Below are positions 1 to 11,680 of a stretch of 64,000 nucleotides of DNA, piece after piece (within the stretch, counting starts at the first letter, position 1; each line of letters opens with the position of its first letter). Source of the stretch: Megalobrama amblycephala (Eukaryota; Chordata; Actinopteri; Cypriniformes; Xenocyprididae). Made by a program: the position numbers and the translations under genes. The notes under the pieces were generated by a model. That model had not been told where the DNA came from, searched no databases, and saw only the letters and a program-made list of their open reading frames with translations. The stretch is taken from assembly GCF_018812025.1 (NCBI RefSeq), contig NC_063046.1, positions 2,010,171 to 2,074,170 on the forward strand. The letters run 5' to 3'.

Positions 1-761
1 ACAACATGCAGCGTAGGTTTTGTTTTGTGAGAAAACATCACGGAAGGCAGAGTGGTGAGAGAAATTATTTGAAAATGTATGAATGAATTAATTATTTGAA
101 TGCATTTCTAAGGGAGAACAAATTGTCTTTAGAAAAGTTTCGATGGCATTTGCTTTTCATCATCCCTCTGTGTACAGCCTATTAAAGTAGTATTTATAAA
201 CCCAGTGCTGCTGTGTTTATCAGCGCTGCTGTGCTGTAATTTATCATTTTGACTCATCTTTTTCATAAAAAATGATTTCAAGACTGAAATGTGAGGTTTA
301 TCTTTTTATAAAACTTTTTTTTTTGTCAACTTTATTTGAACTTGTAGTTCATGTTAGTAGATAACATGCTATGTTGTAAAACACTCCTTTAAAATCTGGC
401 CATCATTTTTAATGTTGTTATTTTAATGTTTATACAAACAAAAATTGCATATTGATGCTAATTTTATTTGTTGTTTGTTGGTTTTCCACAAAAACTTGGT
501 GATTTGATTTCACTGTGTAGTATCAGTACTTTTTTAACATTTCCAGCACATTTTAACGAAACCGTGATAACATGATAATTTGTCACTATAATCATGAAAT
601 GAAATTTTCATATCTTTCATCTCTAGTTATGATGCACTATAAAATCAACTATAGATGTGTTTTTAAAGTATAATATGCAAAGTACTATTTTTCCATAAAG
701 AACTGTATTGATTTTCTTTTCTGACGTTAAAGGGTGATGTATATAGGCCTATATACATATA
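1..761. other. AT-rich intergenic DNA, nothing recognised
   Basis: I see no ORF of note, RNA gene or repeat family here. The stretch is AT-rich with homopolymer runs and ends at the TA that flanks the MITE starting at 764. Confidence 0.6.
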
Positions 762-1236
762 TACAGTTGCAAGAAAAAGTATGTGAACCACTTGCAGAAT
801 GTGGAAATGTGCGAAATTTTAACAAAATAAGAGAGATCATACAAAATGCATGTTATTTTTAATTTAGTACTGTCCTGAGTAAGATATTTTACATAAAAGA
901 TGTTTACATATAATCCATAAAACAAAAAAATAGCTGAATTTATTCAAATGACCCAGTTCCAAAGTTTGTGAACCATTGATTCTTAATACTGTGTGTCATT
1001 ACCCGGAGGATCTACGACTGTTTTTTTTGTTGTGTGATGATTGTTCATGAGTCCCTTGTTTATTCTGAAGCAGTTAAACTGAGCTCTGTTCTTCAGAATA
1101 AATCTCCAGGTCCCAAAAATTCTTCAGTTTTCCACCATCTTTTGCATATTTGAACCGTTTACAACAGTGACTGAATGATTTTGAGATCCATCTTTTCACA
1201 TTGAGGACAACTGAGGGACTTAAACACAACTATTAA

Positions 1237-3152
1237 TTAAAGCTGCAAGCAGCGATGAAAGGGCCCTCGCACCCGGGCTCACCGCCACCCGTTGGCCTCA
1301 GGAAACCAGTGAACAGTGGGCAACATGCATGTAAGCGAGTAAATACAGGAGAATTATGGCAAAATCATGTAAAAGTGCCACACTTCCTGCTGCCAACAGG
1401 TGGCGCTATAGCGAATTGAATATTGTCATATAGATGTCTTTAGGCCAGAACTTTTATCACTCATGTGAAGTTTGGGGCAGATCAGACATAGTATGCCTGA
1501 GTTACAAAAGCTTCCTCTTTCATGGCGAAACATCAAACTTTGTCAGTCCGCCACGGACACGCCCTTCACCGAAAACTCAAGATCTTTGATATTTATCATC
1601 GCTAAGGTCTTAAGATTAGACTGACAACATATGACGTTGATCTGGTTAAATCTCTATGAGGAGTTAATCACAGTGTAAAACATGTCATTTCCTGTTGCCC
1701 CCAGGTGGCGCTATGACTGTAACTGAATATTGTCATGAAGATGTCTTCAGGTCAGGACTCTAATAAAACATGTGAAGTTTGGGGCAGATCGGATATTGTT
1801 TGTCTGAGTTACAACAACTTCCTTTTTCATGGCAAAACATCAGATTTTGTCATCCCGCCACGGACACGCCCTTGAGCGAAAACTCTAGATCTTCGCAATT
1901 TAACGTCACAAAGGCCTTTAGATTAGACTGACCAAAAATGACACTGATCTGATAAAAGCTCTAGGAGGAGTTCGTTAAAGTACAACGTCTGGAAAATGCA
2001 AAAAACGGTGAATTAATTAAAAATATCTGACTTCCTGTTCGGTTTCGGATTTCGCTCCAAGAGACTTTTTTGTAGGTACTGGGCTGCTAAATGTGTGTAC
2101 AACAGCTTCCTCTTTCATGGCGAAACATCAGACTTTGTCAGTCCGCCACGGACACGCCCTTCAACGAAAACTCAAGATCTTTGATATTTATCATCGCTAA
2201 GGTCTTAAGATTAGACTGACAACATATGACGTTGATCTGGTTAAATCTCTATGAGGAGTTAATCACAGTGTAAAACATGTCATTTCCTGTTGCCCCCAGG
2301 TGGCGCTATGACTGTAACTGAATATTGTCATATAGATGTCTTCAGGTCAGGACTCTAATAAAACATGTGAAGTTTGGGGCACAGTTACAACAACTTCTTT
2401 TTTCATGGCGAAACATCAGACTTTGTCATGCCGCCACGGACATGCCCTTCAGTGAAAACTCTAGATCTTCGGAATTTAACGTCACAAAGGCCTTTAGATT
2501 AGACTGACCAAAAATGACATTGATCTGATTAAATCTCTAGGAGGAGTTAATCACAGTGTAAAACATGTCATTTCCTGTTGCCTACAGGTGGCGCTATGAC
2601 TGTAACCGAATATTGTTATGAAGATGTCTTCAGGCCAGGACTCTAATAAAACATGTGAAGTTTGAGGCAGATCCGACATTATATACCAGAGGTTACAACA
2701 GCTTCCTCTTTCATGGCGAAATATCGAAAAACTCTAGATCTTCGCAATTTAACATCGCAAAGGCCTTAAGATTAGACTGACGAAATATGACATTGATCTT
2801 ATAAAAGCTCTAGGAGCAGTTCGTTAAAGTACAAAGTCTGGAAAATGCAAAAAACGGTGAATTAATTCAAAATATGTGACTTCCTGTTTGGTTTCGGATT
2901 TCGCTCCAAGATAATTTTTTGTAGGTATTGGGCTTATAAATGTGTGTACCGAATTTCAAAACCCTAGTGAAATGTAGAGAGAGGGGCTGTACGTTAGATG
3001 GCGATATCGAGCCATTTTGCCACGCCCAATTCCGAAACCCATAACAGACGTAAATTTTCACCACTTCTGACGCGTGTGCAAAGTTTCATGAGTTTTCGAG
3101 CACGTTTAGGCCCTCTAAAATGCGATTCACTTTGGAGAAGAAGAAGAAGAAT
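1237..3152 (-). mobile_element. Family A element, minus strand: tail plus body, head missing
   Basis: The minus-strand tail lies at 1237-1280: a terminal GCTGCTTGCAGC hairpin preceded by an imperfect reverse complement of the A head (AGGGCCCGAGCACC). The body repeats several phrases two to four times: 'gaagtttggggcagatc', 'tcatggcgaaacatc' and 'ccaggtggcgctatgac'. On the element strand it contains ACTCCTCCTAGAG and GCGCCACC. It ends in a GAAGAAG run at about 3137, where the next tail starts. No coding capacity is seen; the short ORFs are not conserved between repeated phrases. Confidence 0.6.
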
Positions 3153-4946
3153 AAATATAGCTGCGAGCAGCGATGACGGGCCAAAGCCCAGTGGCACCGC
3201 CACCACTGTGGCTTCAGGGCAACTGTGCATGGCGGGCAATGGGCATTTAAAACAGTTAAGCATAAAAGGACTGTCAAATTCACTCCACATTTACTGCACT
3301 ACAAGGTAGCGCTTTAGAGCCCCTCCTCCCTGCCCGTTTCTAAGGCTTTGCCCATGTCTACTGGCTAACAATCCTGATGTGTGTGTGGAGTTTCAAACAA
3401 TTTGAAGCATGCTAAGAGTCTCAAAAGCATTCAAAACCAAAATAAAAGTTTGATGCGTTGCCAAGGCAACTGTGTTTGAGATATCACAATTCTTTTCAAA
3501 GGTCTACATCTGACATGTTTTGACATTATTTAAATGAAGTTTGAAGCAAATAGGGTAAACATAAGATGGTGATCTCAAAGTATGCTGAAAGTAACACATT
3601 TCCTGCTGCCAGTTGGTGGCGCTATAACTTTGACTCACAATAGTCACATCTATGTGATCAGCCTTGTAGAACGAAGACACAGCCGAAGATTCATCAAAAT
3701 CAATTAATGTATGCAGAAGTTATAACACTTTGTTTCCCTTTTCTTGCTATTAATTCGTTGCCTCGCCACGGCCAAACCATTTGAGATATCCAAAATCCGT
3801 TTGCAATTAAACAACTTCAATGTATTAGCACCAAGTTAAAAAAAGTTTGGTGTAAATTGTACAAACCCTGTTGGAGTAGTAGTATTAAATTCAAAGCCTG
3901 TTTTTTCAAAAAATTAACATTCAAACCAAAATAGCTGACTTCCTGTTGGTTGGAGCTAATGAATGTAAATTAGAAAATTGTCCGGCTTGATGAGAACAAT
4001 GTGTACCGAGTTTGGTGACTGTAGGGAAAAACTAATCCCCCCACTTTTGTCAAAAGGTGGCGCTACTGAGCCCCTCCACCACGCCCATTTCTATGGCTTT
4101 GTCCATGTCTACTGGTTGACAATATTGATGTGTGTATCGAGTTTCATGCAATTTGAAGGATGTTAAGAGCCTCAAAAACACTCAAGAATATTATTGAAGT
4201 TTGATGTGTTGCCATGGCAACAATATTTAAAATATCAAAAATCCTGTCACAGGTCTACATCTGCTGTGTATTGACATTACACTGATGAAGTTTGAAGCAA
4301 ATCAGGTAAACATAACAGAGTGAACTCAATGCATTTTGAAAGTGACACACTTCTTGCTGCCAGTTGGTGGCGCTATAAGACTCCTATAACGAACACACCG
4401 CTGAAGTGTTCATAAACATCAATCAATGTATGCAGAAGTTATAACACACTTCCTGTTTTCCCTTTTCTCGCCATAAATTCGTTGCCTCGCCACGGCCAAA
4501 CCGTTCGAGATATCAAAAATCCGCTGGCAATTTTTCGTCATCAATGTCTTGACTTCATGCTGACTGAGTTTGGTGGTGATCGGATTAATCACCTAGGAGG
4601 AGTATATCAAATTCCAGAGCATGTGTTTTTCAAACAACCCGTAATAGCTTACTTCCTGTTGAGGTGACGTATAACTTAGAGTACGAAAGTTGTTCGGCCC
4701 GATGAATGTCTATATGTGTACTGAGTTTTAGACTTATATGTGCAAGCGTGTTTGATATATGGACCAAGTTTTCGGGCCCAATTCAAGGGGGCGCTGTCGA
4801 GCCCCCCTGCCACGCCCGGGTACCAGCTTCTGTCCGGCTGTAATGGCCGCGGGTTCTGATTCGTGTGCAAAATTTCAAGAGTTTTTGTGCATGTTAAGGG
4901 CTCCAAAAACCCCAAAAACGTAGAAAAAAAAATTTAAATAAATAAT
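3153..4946 (-). mobile_element. Family B element, minus strand: tail plus full body, head displaced
   Basis: The tail at 3153-3190 (plus-strand text: AAATATAGCTGCGAGCAGCG, then GGGCCAAAGCCC) carries the exact 12-bp match needed to pair with B-type heads (GGGCCAAAGCCC). The body contains repeated phrases also found at 7400-9000 and 10480-14800, including 'ttggtggcgctataac', 'cctaggaggagtatatc' and 'gttgccatggcaac'. It ends in a run of A at about 4922-4950, which is the element's T-rich head-proximal tract. The head itself is not adjacent. Confidence 0.6.
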
Positions 4947-5093
4947 AAATATAGCTGCGAGCAGCGATGACGGGCCAAAGCCCGGTGGCACCGCCACCCC
5001 GGTTGCTTCAGGTGCGCTGTGCACGGCGGGCAATGTGCATTTAAAACGATTAAACATAAAAGGACTGTCAATTTCAAACCACATTTACTGCAG
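4947..5093 (-). mobile_element. Family B tail fragment, truncated
   Basis: A second minus-strand tail at 4947-4986 matches the one at 3153 almost base for base and is inserted in the A-rich end of that element. Similarity to the B body stops abruptly after 'acatttactgca' at about 5093, so this copy is only about 147 bp long. Confidence 0.6.
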
Positions 5094-6360
5094 CGGCTGA
5101 TGCTCCTATGATGACAAACCACAAAAGCCACATGCATGAGATCGTTTAAATTGAGATGACTTTCATGTCACAGAATGTTATAAGTCTATTTCAAATGAGT
5201 GCAGAATATCATCATAATCTGAAATGTCTGGGTTTTTTCTCATTGCGAGTTCAGGCTGCATGATTTTAGCCCCGATTTTAGCTCGCAGACAGGTTTTGTG
5301 AAATCGCAGACAAATGCCCGAAATCACAGGCAAATCAGTGCTCTGTTATGCGAGTGCTCTGTCACAGTCTCTCCAACCATTTCCTCCTTCATATTCTTCT
5401 TTTATTTTTCTTGTTTTCGCTGCAAATCTGCACACAGGCCATTCGTATTGCAAGCTTCTTGCGGGTACCGTTTTTAATAATAAACCCAGTCTCACTTGAG
5501 AACTCCGGTCTTGCATGCGTAATATTGTGTTGTTTCCTTGTCACATCTCCCGTGTGTTTGGTTGTGAAACGTAGTTTGAGTGTCAGACAGATGTTTTGGC
5601 GATTCTTCCTATTCTAAATTCATGCAGTGTGAAACCTTCTGCCGATCCATCATGCATTTTGAACACAACAGCGACTGAATCGAAAGCGAAAGTAATGCAG
5701 TGTGAAAAGGACAGTGACCAGACTAGATTGAAAATCATCCAGTCTGAAGTCGGCTTCAGACAACCCCTATAAAAATTCTAGACCAAATTATATACTGTTA
5801 TTTGTGCAAACTCCACAATGCTCTAAAATAACTAATCCAGCCATAATGTGAATGTCTGTGATTGCTGATGTTGTATAATCCTCACACTTCTATTCATGTG
5901 TTTTTTGACCTCCATGAGCTGTTGTTTGTGCACCAATCTTATGCACCAAAAGCATGCATTCATTTAATTTTAATATGTGTGGTATAAGATAAAAAATAAA
6001 ATGGAAAAATAATAAATAATAAATAGAGCCAAATCACAGAACCTGCAAAGACAATTTTAATGTCAGTCTCAGGTATTAATAAGGTTCATGTCTTGAATTT
6101 TCTGCTCACTTATGCAAGTTTATTTTAAACAGCCACTTTCATAATCATGTGAAATTTTACTGAAACAGGGTTTTTTTAATAAATTTGAATTATATCAGTA
6201 AATAATTCAAAAATTCTCATTATAATTGTTAAAAATAAATAACTCAATATTTAGAAAAAAATAAGACTGTAAAGCACACATATGCATACACAGAGAGAGA
6301 AAAAGATATATATAGACAGTGTGACACAGACATAGACCCACACACAGACACCCCCCCACC

Positions 6361-6393
<33 letters not shown>

Positions 6394-6425
6394 CCGAATG
6401 AGCCTGAGGTAGTATGGGGGAGGAC

Positions 6426-6460
<35 letters not shown>

Positions 6461-6780
6461 CTGAGACAGACTGAGAAGATCATTTTAAACAAACAAACAA
6501 AACAAAAAAGTAGTCTTTGATAATTTTTTAAATATACCTGCACAAACAGTATAATTAAAACAAATTATTTGTTCTATATATATCAAAATGATTATATATG
6601 TTTGACTTATCCAACCCTGTTTTAAAAATAGGTATATGCTGCCCTCTAGTTGTTACTCTATGTATGACATTAATTATATTTGATTGAAAATGGATTAATC
6701 TGCCTATTTTTAATTACACATGCTTTTTGAATTGGAAGAAAATGAATAAAATGTGTTTATTTCAAACATCTATATTATTA
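5094..6780. other. Spacer with (CA)n and (GA)n microsatellites
   Basis: No gene or recognised transposon is seen. A pure CA tract runs about 6367-6393 and a GA tract about 6425-6460. Elsewhere the DNA is AT-rich and not obviously repeated within the window. The stretch sits between minus-strand A/B elements on the left and plus-strand heads on the right, so it is the unpaired centre of a roughly 9-kb inverted arrangement. Confidence 0.5.
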
Positions 6781-7340
6781 GGGCCCGAGCACCGATGGTG
6801 TGAGGACCCTATTGGAATTGCTCCGTTTATTATTATTATTATTAGGGCCCGAGCACCGATGGTGTGAGGACCCTATTGGAATTGCTCCATTTATTATTAT
6901 TAGGGCCCGAGCACCGATGGTGTAAGGACCCTATTGGAATTGCTCAGTTTATTATTATTAGGGCCAAAGCCCAAGGGGCTGAAGGCCCTATTGTTTTCTT
7001 TAGGATTATTAGGGCCAAAGCCCTGTAAGGGGCTGAAGGCCCTTTTGTTTTCTTTAGGATTATTATTAGGGCCCGAGCACCGATGGTGTGAGGACCCTAT
7101 TGGAATTGCTCCGTTTATTATTATTACTATTAGGGCCCAAGCGAATTAAGCGCGCAGGGCCCTCTTGTTCTTCTAAGGATTATTAGGGCCCAAGCGAAAA
7201 TTCGCGCAGGGCCCTCTTGTTCTTCTAAGGATTATTATTAGGGCCCAAGCGAAAATTCGCGCAGGGCCCTCTTGTTCTTCTAAGGATTATTATTAGGGCC
7301 CAAGCGAAAATTCGCGCAGGGCCCTCTTGTTTTTCTAAGG
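6781..7340 (+). repeat. Array of ten hairpin head modules (A, B, C types), plus strand
   Basis: The array has ten modules in order A, A, A, B, B', A, C, C, C, C, starting at 6781, 6845, 6903, 6961, 7012, 7069, 7133, 7185, 7241 and 7295. Each has a GC-rich imperfect palindrome, a short linker starting CTATTG or CTCTTG, and a run of ATT. Type A begins GGGCCCGAGCACCGATGG, type B GGGCCAAAGCCC, and type C GGGCCCAAGCG with the perfect palindrome GCGAAAATTCGC. The last C module leads directly into the body at about 7340. Interpretation as transposon 5' heads rests on the matching tails elsewhere in the window. Confidence 0.75.
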
Positions 7341-9042
7341 ATTATTATTATTTTATTTTTTTTTTTATTATTATTTTTTTTTTTTTTTTTTTTCCGTCTT
7401 CCGGGGCTTTTTGGGGGCCTTAACATGCTCAAAAACTCTTGAAAATTGGCACACACATTGGAATCCGCGGCCAACAGGGCCGGGCAGAAGCTGGTACCCG
7501 GGCGTGGCAGGGGGGCTCAACAGCGCCCCCTTGAAAAAGGTCTGAAAATTTGGTCCATATATTAAACACGCTTGCACGTATTAGTCTGAAACTCGGTACA
7601 CATATAGACCTCATCGGGCCGAACAACTTTCGTGCTCTAAGTTAAACGTCACGCCAACAGGAAGTCAGCTATTAAGGGTTGTTTGAAAAACGCATGCTCT
7701 GGAATTTGATATACTCCTCCTAGACGATTAATCCGATCGCCACCAAACTCGGTCAGCATGAAGTCAAGACACTGATGATTAAAAATTGCCAGGGGATTTT
7801 TGATATCTCGAACGGTTTGTCCGTGGCGAGGCAACGAATTTATGGCGAGAAAAAGGAAACAGGAAATGTGTTATAACGTCTGCATACATATATTGATCTT
7901 TATGAAACTTCACAAGTGTGTTCGTTATAGGAGTCTGATCACATGTATGTGACTATTGTGAGTCAAAGTTATAGCGCCACCAACTGGCAGCAGGAAGTGT
8001 ATCACTTTTTGAAATGTTTTGAGATCACCCTCTTATTTTTACCTGATTTGCTTCAAACTTCATCAGTGTAATGTCAATACACAGCAGATGTAGACCTATG
8101 ACAGGATTTTTGATATTTGAAATATTGTTGCCATGGCAACAGGTCAAACTGTAATAATATTCTTGAGTGTTTTTGAGGCTCTTAACATGCTTCAAATTGC
8201 ATGAAACTCGACACACACATCAATATTGTCAACCAGTAGACATGGACAAAGCCATAGAAATGGGCGTGGTGGAGGGGCTCAGTAGCGCCACCTTTTGACA
8301 AAAGTGGGGGGGTTTGTTTTTCCTACAGTCACCAAACTTGGTACACATATTGTTCTCATCAAGCCGGACAATTTTCTAATTTACATTCATTAGCTCCGAC
8401 CAACAGGAAGTCAGCTATTTTGGTTTGAATGTTAATTTTTTGAAAAAACAGGCTATGAATTTTATACTACTACTCCTACAGGGTTTATCCAATTTACACC
8501 AAGCTTTTTTTAACTTGTTGCTAACACATTGAAGTTGTTTAATTGCAAACGGATTTTGGATATCTCAAACGGTTTGGCCGTGGCGAGGCAACGAATTTAT
8601 GGCAAGAAAAGGGAAACAAAGTGTTATAACTTCTGCATACATTAATTGATTTTGATGAAACTTCGGCTTAGTCTTCGTTGTACAAGGCTGATCACATGGA
8701 TGTGACTATTGTGATTCAAAGTCATAGCGCCACCAACTGGAAGCAGAAAATGTGTCACTTTCAGCATACATTGAGATCACCCTCTTATTTTTACCTGATT
8801 TGCTTCAAAATTCATCAGAATAATGTTAAAACTTGGCACATGTAATCCTTTGAAAATGGGCAGGGAGGAGGGGCTCTATAGTGGCACCTTGTAGTGCAGT
8901 AAATGTGGAGTGAATTTGACATAGTCCTTTGATGTTTAACCGTTTTAAGTGCCTATTGCCCGCTGTGCACAGTTGCCCTGAAGCCACCGGGGTGGCGGTG
9001 CCACCGGGCTTGGGCCCGCCATCGCTGCTCGCAGCTATATTT
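7295..9042 (+). mobile_element. Family C element, plus strand, head to tail
   Basis: This appears complete at about 1.75 kb. The head GGGCCCAAGCGAAAATTCGC at 7295 is followed by an (ATT)n/T tract to about 7392 and a non-coding body of repeated phrases. The tail holds GCTTGGGCCC, the reverse complement of the head, then a GCTGCTCGCAGC hairpin and TATATTT (9008-9042). ACTCCTCCTAG occurs at about 7713 and GCGCCACC at about 7972 and 8286. No transposase, helicase or Rep ORF is present, so it is non-autonomous. Confidence 0.65.
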
Positions 9043-10388
9043 CTTCTTCTTCTTCTTCTTCTTCTCCAAAGTAAATCGCATTTTAGAGGGCCTAAACGTG
9101 CTCGAAAACTCACGAAACTTTGCACACGCGTCAGAAGTGGTGAAAATTTACGTCTGTTATGGGTTTCGGAATTGGGCGTGGCAAAATGGCTCGATAGCGC
9201 CATCTAACGTACAGCCCCGCTCGCTACATAACACTAGGGGTTTGAAATTCGGTACACACATTTATCAGCCCAGTACCTACAAAAAATTATCTTGGAGCGA
9301 AATCCAAAACCGAACAGGAAGTCAGATATTTTGAATTAATTCACCGTTTTTTGCATTTTCTAGACGTTGTACTTTAACGAACTCCTCCTAGAGATTTCAT
9401 CAGATCAATGTCATTTTTGGTCAGTCTAATCTAAAGGCCTTTGTGACGTTAAATTGCGAAGATCTAGAGTTTTCGCTGAAGGGCGTGTCCGTGGCAGCCT
9501 GACAAAGTTTGATGTTTTCGCCATGAAAAAGGAAGTTGTTGTAACTCAGACAAACAATGTCGGATCTGCCCCAAACTTCACATGCTTTATTAGAGTCCTG
9601 ACCTGAAGACATCTTCATAACAATATTCAGTTACAGTCATAGCGCCACCTGCAGGCAACAGGAAATGACATGTTTTACACTGTGATTAACTCCTCATGGA
9701 GATTTAACCAGATCAACATCATATGTTGTCAGTCTAATCTTAAGACCTTAGCGATGATAAATATCAAAGATCTTGAGTTTTCGGTGAAGGGCGTGTCCGT
9801 GGCGGCATGACAAAGTCTGATGTTTCGCCATGAAAGAGGAAACTGTTGTAACTCAGGCATACTATGTCCGATCTGCTCCAAACTTCACGTGTGATAAGAG
9901 TCCTAGCCTAAAGACGTCTATATGATAATATTCAGTTAGTCATAGTGCCACCTGCTGGCAACAGGAAGTGGCATGCTTTATACTGTAATTCACTACCAGA
10001 TTCACATTTCATCATGCCACGAAGTACCAGACATGCTAGAAACACGTTAAATCATGCAACACTTGGCTGAGTGCTAATGTATGCGATTAACGCCACGAAA
10101 GAAACAGGAAGTTGTTGTAACTCAGGCATACAATGTCCGATCTGCTTCAAACTTCACGTGTTCAATGATAGTCCTGGCCTGAAGACATCAACATGGCAAA
10201 ATTCAGTTACGGTAAAAGCGCCACCTGTTGGCCGCAGGAAGTGTGGCATTTCGAAATGACTTTGGCATAATTCTCCTGTATTCACTCACTTAAATGCATG
10301 ACGCCCACTGTTCACTGTTTTCCTGAGGCCAACGGGTGGCGGCGAGCCCGGGTGCGAGGGCCCTCTCATCGCTGCTTGCAGCTTTAAT
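9043..10388 (+). mobile_element. Family A body and tail, plus strand
   Basis: This starts with a (CTT)n tract directly after the C tail and ends with the A tail at about 10346-10388 (GGTGCGAGGGCCCT, then GCTGCTTGCAGC). It is the inverted counterpart of 1237-3152 with the same phrases, but shorter. No head is adjacent; the heads at 6781-7340 include four A types that could belong to it. Confidence 0.6.
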
Positions 10389-10480
10389 TCTATATATAAA
10401 TTAATTGTGTATAGTGTTTTTTTTAATAGAGAATGAGTCATTCCGTTTACTTTTTTTTTTACATTACTTCAATCTATTAC
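10389..10480. other. Short AT-rich joint
   Basis: Low-complexity sequence with T runs between the end of the plus-strand A tail and the start of a minus-strand B/C body. Nothing else is seen. Confidence 0.4.
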
Positions 10481-11680
10481 CATGGCAAGGCGGTTCGAGA
10501 TATCCATTATCCGTTTTCAATTTAACATCTTCAATGTCTTAGCAACATGTAAAAAATGTTTGGTCTGAATTGAATAAACTCCCTAGAAGTAGTAGTTTAA
10601 AATTCAGAGCCTGTTTAGTCAAAAAATCCACATTCAAACCAAAATAGCAGACTTCCTGTTGGTCGGAGCTAATGACTGTAAATTAGAAAATTATCCGGCT
10701 TAATGAGAACAATAAGTGTACCGAGTTTGGTTACTGTAGGTTAAACTAACCCCCCCACTTTTGTCAAAAGGTGGCGTTATAGAGGCCCTGCTCCCCGCCC
10801 GTTTCTACGGTTTTGCCCATGTCTGCTGGTTGATATCTCTGATGTGTGCATTGAGTTTCATGCAATTTGAAGCATGTTAAGAGTCTCAAAAGCTTCCAAA
10901 ACTAATATTAAAGTTTGATGCATTGCCATGGCAACAGTGTTTGTGATATCACTATTCTTTTCAAAGGTCTACATTCACCATGTCTTGACATTATTCTGGT
11001 AAAGTTTGAAGCAAATCGGATAAAAATAAGATGGTGATCTCAAAGCATTTTGAAATTGACACACTTCTTGCTATCAGTTGGTGGCGCTATAACTTTGACT
11101 CACAATAGTCACATCCATGTGATCGGACTACTACAACCAACACACTCGTGAAGTTTCATAAAGATCAATCAATGTATGCAGAAGTTATAACACACTTCCT
11201 GTTTCCCTTTTCTCGCCATAAATTTGTTGCCTCGCCACGGCCAAACCGTTCGAGATATCAAAAATCCGCTGGCAAGTTTTCATCATCAATGTCTTTACTG
11301 CATGCTGACCGAGTTTGGTGGTGATCGGATGTATCGCCTAGGAGGAGTATATCAAATTCCAGAGCATGCGTTTTTCAAACAACCCATAATAGCTGACTTC
11401 CTGTTGAGGTGACGTATAACTTTGAGTACGAAAGTTGTTCGGCCCGATGAGGTCTATATGTGTTCCGAGTTTTAGACTTATATGTGCAAGCGTGTTTGAT
11501 ATATGGACCAAGTTTTAGTGCGCAATTCAAGGGAGTGCTGTCGAGCCCCCCTGCCACGCCCGGCTACCAGCTTCTGTCCGGCTGTCATGGCCGCGGGTTC
11601 TGATCCGTGTGAAAAATTTCAAGAGTTTTTGAGCATGTTAAGGGCCCCAAAAACCCCAAAAACGTAGAAAAAAAAAATAT
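10481..11680 (-). mobile_element. B/C-type body fragment, minus strand, lacking its tail
   Basis: The sequence matches the head-proximal two-thirds of the body at 3700-4930 (same orientation) and, inverted, 7400-8600. It begins abruptly at about 10481 ('accatggcaaggcggttcgagat') and ends in an A-rich tract into which the next C element has inserted. The tail is missing. Confidence 0.55.

Noticed and set aside
6781..7340. CRISPR-like or telomeric array
   Set aside because: Modules are of several kinds, spacers are only ATT runs, and TTAGGG-like strings arise from TTATTAGGGCC. The genome is clearly eukaryotic.
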